Shown here in pieces: positions 56,301 through 64,000 of a DNA stretch of 64,000 nt (its first letter is position 1; each line of letters begins with the position of its first letter). The position numbers and the translations under genes are program-made. The DNA comes from Micromussa lordhowensis (taxonomy: Eukaryota; Cnidaria; Anthozoa; Scleractinia; Lobophylliidae), in assembly GCA_964020085.1 (NCBI GenBank), contig CAXHUQ010000601.1, forward strand, positions 186,001 through 250,000. Reading direction: 5' to 3'. The notes below the pieces were generated by a model, which worked only from the letters and a program-made list of their open reading frames with translations, searched no databases and had not been told where the DNA came from.

Positions 56301-57060
56301 GTGGCCGTAAAGCCGAGGTATGGCAAATTTGGCAAGGACACCCTCAGCGTGCATTTTCTGAAATTCTGCAAAGTTGCGACCAGGGGAAAGTCCTGTAAAA
56401 AAAAAGGCCAGAAAAAACACCCTGGCGCAAATGCCATTATCTCTTAAACACAATGCACTTAAAGTGCCAACATAGCACAACATTTTGCAGCAAACTGCGG
56501 CTCCCAAAGTGCCCGTAAAGCCGAGCTATGGCAAATTTGGCAAGGACACCCTCAGCGCGCATTTTTTGAAATTCTGCAAAGTTGCGACCAGGGGAAAGTC
56601 CTGCAGAAAGAAGGCCAGAAAAAACAACCTGGCGCAAATGCCATCATCTCTTAATTAAAATGCACTTAAAGTGTTAAAATAGCACAACATTTTGCGGCAA
56701 ACCGCGGCTCCCTAAGTGCCCGTAAAGCCGAGCTATGGCAAATTTGGCAAGGACACCCTCAGCAGGCATTTTCTGAAATTCTGCAAAAGTTGCGACTAAG
56801 GGAAAGTCCTGCAGAAAGAAGGCCAGAAAAAACACCCTAGCGCAAATGCCATCATCTCTTATTTAAAATGCACTTGAAGTGCCAACATATCACAACATTT
56901 TGCAGCAAACCGCGGCTCCCTAAGTGCCCGTAAAGCCGAGCTATGGCAAATTTGGCAAGGACACCCTCAGCGCGCATTTTCTGAAATTCTGCAAAGTTGC
57001 GACCAGGGGAAAGTCCTGTAGAAAGAAGGCCAGAAAAAACACCTTGGCGCAAATGCCATA
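53327..57060. repeat. Higher-order repeat: eight-monomer unit of 1,659 bp
   Basis: Monomers at 53,742, 53,949, 54,156, 54,363, 54,570 and 54,778 recur at 55,401, 55,608, 55,815, 56,022, 56,229 and 56,437, each offset by 1,659 bp. The markers are nearly identical, including GAAGGTAAGAAAAAACACCC, CATCTCATATTTAGAATGC, GTGCTGCGGAAAGAAGG, CTAACATCGCACAAC and TGTAAAAAAAAAGGCC. A shorter copy of part of the unit lies 1,036 bp (five monomers) before, at 53,327 to 53,741. The unit is unrelated in variant order to the 2,473-bp unit of the left array. Confidence 0.88.
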
Positions 57061-57888
57061 ATCTCTTAATTAAAATGCACTTAAAGTGCCAACATAGCAC
57101 AACATTTTGCAGCAAACCGCGGCTCCCTAAGTGCCCATAAAGCCGAGCTATGGCAAATTTGGCAAGGACACCCTCAGCGCGCATTTTCTGAAATTCTACA
57201 AATGTTGCGACCTGGGGAAAAACCTGCAGAAAGAAGGCCAGAAAAAAGACCCTGGCGCAAATGCCATTATCTATTAATTAAAATGCACTTAAAGTGCCAA
57301 CATAGCACAACATTTTGCAGCAAACCGCGGCGCCCAAAGTGCCCGTAAAGCCGAGCTATGGCAAATTTGGAAAGGACACCCTCAGAGCGCATTTTATGAG
57401 ATTCTGCAAAGTTGCGACCAGAGGGAAAGTCCTGCAGAAAGGAGGCCAGAAAAAACACCCTGGCGCAAATGCCATCATCTTGTAATTAGAATGCACTTGA
57501 AGTGCCAACATAGCACAACATTTTGCAGCAAACCGCGGCTCCCTAAGTGCCCGTAAAGCCGAGCTATGGCAAATTTGGCAAGGACACCCTCAGCGCGCAT
57601 TTTCTGAAATTCTGCAAAGTTGCGACCAGGGGAAAAACCTGCAGAAAGAAGCCTAGAAAAAACACCCTGGCCGAAATATCGTTATCTCCTAATTAGAATG
57701 CACTTAAATTGCCAGTATAGCACAACATTTTTCAGCAAACCGCGGCTCCCTAAGTGCCCGTAAAGCCGAGCTATGGCAAATTTGGCAAGGACACCCTCAG
57801 CGCGCATTTTCTGAAATTCTGCAAAGTTGCGACCAGGGGAAAGTCCTGCAGAAAGAAAGCCAGAAAAAACACCCTGGCGCAAATGCCA

Positions 57889-58302
57889 TCATCTTCTAAT
57901 TAAAATGCACTTAAACTGCCAAAATAGCACACCATTTTGCAGCAAACTGCGGCTCCCAAACTGCCCATAAAGCCGGGCTATGGCAAATTTGGCAAGGACA
58001 CCGTCAGCGCGCATTTTCTGAAATTCTGCAAAGTTGCGACCATTGGAAAGTCCTGCAGAAAGAAGGCCAGAAAAATTACTCTGGCGCAAATGCCATCATC
58101 TTCTAATTAAAATGCACTTAAACTGCCAAAATAGCACACCATTTTGCAGCAAACTGCGGCTCCCAAACTGCCCATAAAGCCGGGCTATGGCAAATTTGGC
58201 AAGGACACCGTCAGCGCGCATTTTCTGAAATTCTGCAAAGTTGCGACCATTGGAAAGTCCTGCAGAAAGAAGGCCAGAAAAAATACGCTGGCGCAAATGC
58301 CA
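57889..58302. repeat. Tandem pair of near-identical monomers
   Basis: Two adjacent monomers share TTAAACTGCCAAAATAGCAC, CACCATTTTGCAGCAAACTG, CAAACTGCCCATAAAGCCGG, ACACCGTCAGCG and GACCATTGGAAAG and are nearly identical, unlike the monomers on either side. A related copy is at 52,706. This indicates a very recent single-monomer duplication. Confidence 0.75.
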
Positions 58303-61300
58303 TCACCTTCTAATTAAAATGCACTTGAAGTGCCAACATATCACAACATTTTGCAGCAAACCGCGGGTCCCTAAGTGCCCGTAAAGCCGAGCTATGGCAA
58401 CTTTGGCAAGGACACCCGGAACGCGCATTTTCTGAAATTCTGCAAAGTTGCGACCAGGGGAAAAACCTGCAGAAAGAAAGCCAGAAAAAGCACGCTGGCG
58501 CAAATGCCATTATCTCCTAATTAGAATGCTCTTAAATTGCCAACATAGCACAACATTTTGCAGCAAACCGTGGCTCCCAAAGTGCCCGTAAAGCCGTGCT
58601 ATGGCAAATTTGGCAAGGACACCCTCAGCGGGCATTTTCTGAAATTCTGCAAAGTTGCGACCAAGGGAAAGTCCTGCAGAAAGAAGGCCAGAAAAAACAC
58701 CCTAGCGCAAATGCCATCATCTCCTAATTAAAATGCACTTGAAGTGCCAACATATTACAACATTTTGCAGCAAACCGCGGCTCCGTAAGTGCCCGTAAAG
58801 CCGAGCTATGGCAAATTTGGCAAGGACACCCTCAGCGCGCATTTTCTGAAATTCTGCAAAGTTGCGACCAGGGGAAAAACCTGCAGAAAGAAAGCCAGAA
58901 AAAGCACCCTGGCGCAAATGCCATTATCTCCTAATTATAACGCACTTAAAGTGCCAACATAGCACAACATTTTGCAGCAAACCGCGGCTCCCAAAGTGCC
59001 CGTAAAGCCGAGCTATGGAAAATTTGGCAAGGACACCCTCAGCGCGCATTTTCCGAAATTCTGCAAAGTTGCGACCAGGGGAAAGTCCTGCAGAAAGAAG
59101 GCCAGAAAAAACACCCTGGCGCAAATGCCATCATCTCGTAATTACAATCCACTTAAAGTGCCAACATAGCACAACTTTTTGCAGCAAACCGCGGCTCCCT
59201 AAGTGCCCGTAAGGCCGAGCTATGGCAAATTTGGCAAGGACACCCTCAGCGCGCATTCTCTGAAATTCTGCAAAGTTGCGACCAGGGGAAAAACCTGCAG
59301 AAAGAAGGCCAAAAAAAAAACCCTGGCGCAAATGCCATCATCTCCTAATTAGAATGCACTTAAAGTGCCAACATAGCACAACATTTTGCAGCAAACCGCG
59401 GCTCCCAAAGTGCCCGTAAAGCCGGGCTATGGCAAATTTGGCAAGGACACCCTCAGCGTGCATTTTCTGAAATTGGGCAAAGTTGCGACCAAGGCAAAAA
59501 CCTGCAGAAACAAGGCCAGAAAAAGCACCCTGGCGCAAATGCCATTATCTCCTAAATAAAATACGCTTGAAGTGCTAACATAGCACAACATTTTGCAGCA
59601 AACCGCGGCTCTTTAAGTGCCCGTAAAGCCGAGCTATGGTAAATTTGGCAAGGACACCCTCAGCGCGCATTTTGTAAAATTCTCCAAAGTTGCAACCAGG
59701 GGAAAATCCTGCAGAAAGAAGGCCAGAAAAAACACTTTGGCGCAAATGCCGTTATCTCTTAATTAGAATGCACTTAAAGTGCCAACATAGCACAACATTT
59801 TGCAGCAAACCGCGGCTCCCTAAGTGCCCGTAAAGCCGAGCTATGGCAAATTTGGCAAGGACACCCTCAGCGCGCATTTTCTGAAATTCTGCATAGTTCC
59901 GACCAGGGGAAAGTCCTGCAGAAAGAAGGCCAAAAAAAAACATCCTGGCGCAAATGTCATTATCTCCTAATTAGAATGCACTTAAAGTGCCAACATAGCA
60001 CAACATTTTGCAGCAAACCGCGACTCCCAAAGTGCCCGTAAAGCCGAGCTACGGGAAATTTAGCAAGGACATCCTCAGCGTGCATTTTCTGAAATTCTGC
60101 AAAGTTGCGACCAGGGGAAAGTCCTGCAGAAAGAAGGCCACAAAAAACACCCTGGCGCAAATGCCATCATCTATTAATTAAAATGCACTTTAAGTGCCAA
60201 CATAGCACAACATTTTGCAGCAAACCGAGGCTCCCTAAGTGCCCGTAAAGCCGAGCTATAGCAAATTTGGCAACGACACCCTCAGCGCGCATTTTCTGAA
60301 ATTCTGCAAAGTTGCGACCAGGAAAAAACCTGCAGAAAGAAGGCCAGAAAAAACACCCTGGCGCAAATTTCATTTTCTCCTAATTACAATGCACTTCAAG
60401 TGCCAACATAGCGCAACATTTTGCAGCAAACCGCGGCTCCCTAAGTGCCCGTAAAGCCGACCTATTGCAAATTTGGCAAGGACACCCTTAGCGAGCATTT
60501 TCTGAAATTCTGCAAAGTTGCGACCAGGGGAAAGTCCTGCAGAAAAAAGGCCAGAAAAAACACCGTGGCGCAAATGTCATTATCTCCTAACTAGAATGCG
60601 CTTAAAGTGCCAACATAGCACAACATTTTGCAGCAAACCGCGGCTCCCTAAGTGCCCGTAAAGCCGAGCTATGGCAAATTTGGCAAGGACACCCTCAGCG
60701 CGCATTTTCCGAAATTCTGCAAAGTTGCGACCAGGGGAAAGTCCTGCAGAAAGAAGGCCAGAAAAAACACCCTGGCGCAAATGCCATCATCTCCTAATTA
60801 CAATGCACTTCAAGTGACAACATAGCACAACATTTTGCAGCAAACCGCGGCTCCCTAAGTGCCCGTAAAGCCAAGCTATGGCAAATTTGGCAAGGACACC
60901 CTCAGCGCGCATTTTATGAAATTATGCAAAGTTGCGACCAGAGGAAAGTCCTGCAGAAAGAAGGCCAGAAAAAACCCCTGGCGCAAATGCCATCATCTCC
61001 TAATTAAAATGCACTTAAAGTGCCAACATAGCACAACATTTTGCAGCAAACCGCAGCTCCCTAAGTGCCCGTAAAGCCGAGCTATGGCAAATTTAGCAAG
61101 GACACCCTCAGCGCGCATTTTCTGAAATTCTGCAAAGTTGCGACCAGTGGAAAAACCTGCAGAAAGAAAGCCAGAAAAAACACCCTGGCGCAAATGCCAT
61201 TATCTCATAATTAAAATGCACTTAAAGTGCCAACATAGCACAACATTTTGCAGCAAACCGCGGCTCCCAAAGTGCCCGTAAAGCCGAGCTATGGCAAATT

Positions 61301-64000
61301 TGGCAAGGACACCCTTAGCGCGCATTTTCTGAAATTCTGTAAAGTTGCGACCAGGGGAAAAACCTGCAGAAAAAAGGTCAGAAAACACACCTTGGCGCAC
61401 ATGCCATTATCTTCTAATTAAAAGGCACTTAAAGTGCCAACATAGCACAACATTTTACAGCAAACCGCGGCTCCCAAAGTTCCCGTAAAACCGAGCTATG
61501 GCAAATTTATGCAAGGACACCCTCAGCGCGCATTTTCTGAAATTCTGGAAAGTTGCGACCAGGGGAAAGTCCTGCAGAAAGAAGGCAACAAAAAACACCC
61601 TGGCGCAAATGCCATCATCTCCTACATAGAACGCACTTGAAGTGCCAACATAGCACAACATTTTGCAGCAAACCGCGGCTCCCAAAGTGCCCGTAAAGTT
61701 GAGCTATGGCAAATTTGGCAAGGACACCCTCAGCGCGCATTTTCTGAAATTCTGCAAAGTTGCGACCAGGGGAAAAACCTGCAGAAAGAAGGCCAGAAAA
61801 AACACCCTGGCGCAAATGCGATTATCTTCCAATTAAAAGGCACTTAAAGTGCCAACATAGCATAACATTTTGCAGCAAACCGCGGCTCCCAAAGTGCCCG
61901 TAAAGCCGAGCTATGGCAAATTTGGCAAGGACACCCTCAGCGCGCATTTTCTGAAATTCTGCAAAGTTGCGACCAGGGGAAAACCCTGCACAAAGAAGGC
62001 CACAAAAAACACCCTGGCGCAAATGCCATTATCTCCTAATTAGAATGCGCTTAAAGTGCCAACATAGCACAACATTTTGCAGCAAACCGAGGCTCCCTAA
62101 GTGCCCGTAAAGCCGAGCTATGTCAAATTTGGCAAGGACACCCTCAGCGCGAATTTTCTGAAATTCTCCAAAGTTGCGACCAGGGCAAAAACCTGCAGAA
62201 AGAAGGCCAGAAAAAACACCCTGGCGCAAATGCCATTATCTCCTAACTAAAATGCACTTAAAGTGCCAACAAAGCACAACATTTTGAAGCAAACCGCGGC
62301 TCCCAAAGTGCCCGTAAAACCGAGCTTTGGCAAATTTGGCAAGGACACCCTCAGCGCGCATTTTCTGAAATTCTGCAAAGTTGCGACCAGGGGAAAGTCC
62401 TGCAGAAAGAAGGCCAAAAAAAACAACCTGGCGCAAATGCCATTATCTCCTCATTAAAATGAACTTAAAGTGCCAACATAGCACAACATTTTGCAGCAGA
62501 CCGCGGCTCCCTAAGTGGCCGTAAAGCGGAGCTATGGCAAATTTGGCAAGGACACCCTCAGCGCGGATTTTCTGAAATTCTGCAAAGTTGCGACCAGGGG
62601 AAAGTCCTGCAGAAAGAAGGCCAGAAAAAACACCCTGGCGCAAGTGTCATCATCTCCTAATTAGAATGCACTTGACGTGCCAACATAGCACAACATTTTG
62701 CAGCAAACCGCGGCTCCCAAAGTGCCCATAAAGCCAAGCTATGGCAAATTTGGCAAGGACACCCTCAGCGCGCATTTTCTGAAGTTCTCCAAAGTTGCGA
62801 CCAGGGGAAAAACCTGCAGAAAGAAGACCAGAAAAAACACCCTGGCGCAAATGCCATTATCTTCTCATTAAAATGCACTTAAAGTGCTAACATAGCACAA
62901 CATTTTGCAGCAAACCGCGGCTCCCTAAGTGGCCGTAAAGCAGAGCTATAGCAATTTTGGCAAGGACACCCTCAGCGCGCATTTTCTGAAATTCTGCAAA
63001 GTTGCGACCAGGGGAAAGTCCTGTAGAAAGAAGGCCAGAAAAAACACCCTGGCGCAAGTGCCATCATCTCTTAATTAAAATGCACTTAAAGTGCCAACAT
63101 AGCACAACATTTTGCAGCAAACCGCGGCTCCCAAAGTGCCCGTAAAGCCGAGCTATGGAAAATTTGGCAAGGACACCCTCAGCGCGCATTTTCTGAAATT
63201 CTCCAAAGTTGCGACCAGGGGAAAAACCTGCAGAAAGAAGGCCAGAAAAAACACCCTGGCGCAAATGCCATTATCTCCTAATTAAAATGCACTTAAAGTG
63301 CTAACATAGCACAACATTCTGCAGCAAACCGCGGCTCCCAAAGTGCCCGTAAAGCCAAGCTATGGCAAATTTGGCAAGGACACCCTCATCGCGCATTTTC
63401 TGAAATTCTCCAAAGTTGCGACTAGGGGAAAAACCTGCAGAAAGAAGACCAGAAAAAACACCCTGGCGCAAATGCCATTATCTCCTCATTAAACTCACTT
63501 AAAGTGCTAACATAGCACAACATTTTGCAGCAAACCGCGGCTCCCTAAGTGCCCGTAAAGCCGAGCTATGGCAAATTTGGCAAGGACACCCTCAGCGCAC
63601 ATTTTCTGAAATTCTGCAAAGTTCCGACCAGGGAAAAGTCCTGCAGAAAGAAGGCCAGAAAAAACACCCTGGCGCAAATGCCATCATTTTCTAATTACAA
63701 TGCACTAGAAGTGCCAACATAGCACAACATTTTGCAGCACACCGCGGCTCCCTAAGTGCCCGTAAATCCGAACTATGGAAAATTTGGCAAGGACACCCTC
63801 AGCGCGCATTTTCTGAAATTCTGCAAAGTTGCGACCAGGGGAAAAACCTGCAGAAAGAAGGCCAGAAAAAACACCCTGGCGCAAATGCCATTATCTCCTA
63901 ATTAGAATGCACTTCAAGTTCCAACATAACACAACATTTTGGAGCAAACCGCGGCTCCCAAAGTGCCCGTAAAGCCGAACTTTGAAAAATTTGGCAGGGA

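Larger units (their letters stand above)
28592..64000. repeat. 207-bp satellite array, right block
   Basis: About 171 copies of the same monomer, in the same orientation as the left block, beginning with a partial monomer (CAAATTTAGCAAGC) at the LINE junction and running past the window end. Compared with the left block, many copies have CCCAAAGTG instead of CCCTAAGTG, GTCCTGCAG instead of AACCTGCAG, CATCATC instead of CATTATC, and CTTGAAGTG instead of CTTAAAGTG. The CCGCGG and CTGCAG sites remain well conserved. Several local duplications are listed separately. I see no non-satellite insertion between 28,592 and 64,000. Confidence 0.97.

Noticed and set aside
28703..63264. Similar open frames on both strands in the right array, some ATG-started and up to 137 codons
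   Set aside because: They appear when a TAA or TGA in the monomer happens to be mutated and have no shared start, no promoter and no known domain.
1..64000. CRISPR array
   Set aside because: The repeats are long, contiguous and without spacers, and the rest of the content is eukaryotic.
1..64000. CENP-B box in the satellite
   Set aside because: The closest match, TCGGCTTTACGGG on the minus strand, lacks the leading T and has one base too few between the TCG and CGGG blocks. A centromere role cannot be argued from it.

Overview
The window looks like a eukaryotic, animal nuclear genome, most likely a cnidarian such as a coral or sea anemone. The grounds are a very large tandem satellite, a Tx1/L1-type LINE, a Polinton/adintovirus-like capsid gene block, an exon resembling proteins linked to KDZ transposases, and a MITE with TIRs. 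No bacterial operon, rRNA or tRNA gene is visible. The host assignment is inference; the repeat and transposon content is read directly.

Layout. (1) 1 to about 14,293: a head-to-tail satellite with a monomer of about 207 bp, roughly 69 copies, with higher-order order. The clearest part is a 12-monomer unit of 2,473 bp repeated at 7,381 to 12,119. Copies become divergent and finally truncated toward 14,293. (2) 14,294 to about 17,750: a decayed Polinton/adintovirus-like virion gene block on the + strand. In order it holds a penton-like minor capsid, two small basic proteins, a double-jelly-roll-type major capsid, the N-terminal part of an adenain-like protease, and a Gly/Ala-rich hydrophobic basic tail. 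Adjacent ORFs overlap as ATGA or lie 2 bases apart. Penton and major capsid carry frameshifts and the protease has lost its nucleophile half. Polymerase, integrase and ATPase are absent. (3) 17,990 to 23,058: mixed intergenic DNA with a 3' fragment of another non-LTR retrotransposon, a 104-bp palindrome, a first coding exon of a KDZ-associated-type protein (minus strand, ending at a consensus splice donor), a MITE nested in a small repeat family, a C18 tract and short irregular repeats. (4) about 23,059 to 28,587, minus strand: a nearly complete Tx1/L1-type LINE with ORF1 (three CCHC knuckles) and ORF2 (APE endonuclease, RT, C-terminal Cys/His motif). The two ORFs share one frame and are separated only by a UGA. 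(5) about 28,592 to 64,000: the same satellite in the same orientation, roughly 171 more copies, with several independent duplications including an 8-monomer unit of 1,659 bp. The array runs off the end of the window.

Overall this is a satellite domain of about 240 visible monomers interrupted by a 14.3-kb island of mobile and virus-derived DNA. The strongest candidates for something under-described are the ORF2 that has no AUG and sits behind an in-frame UGA, the start-stop coupled capsid ORF chain, and the multi-scale higher-order organisation of the 207-bp satellite. The many 62 to 68-codon open frames in the satellite are a by-product of a monomer length divisible by three and are not annotated as genes.
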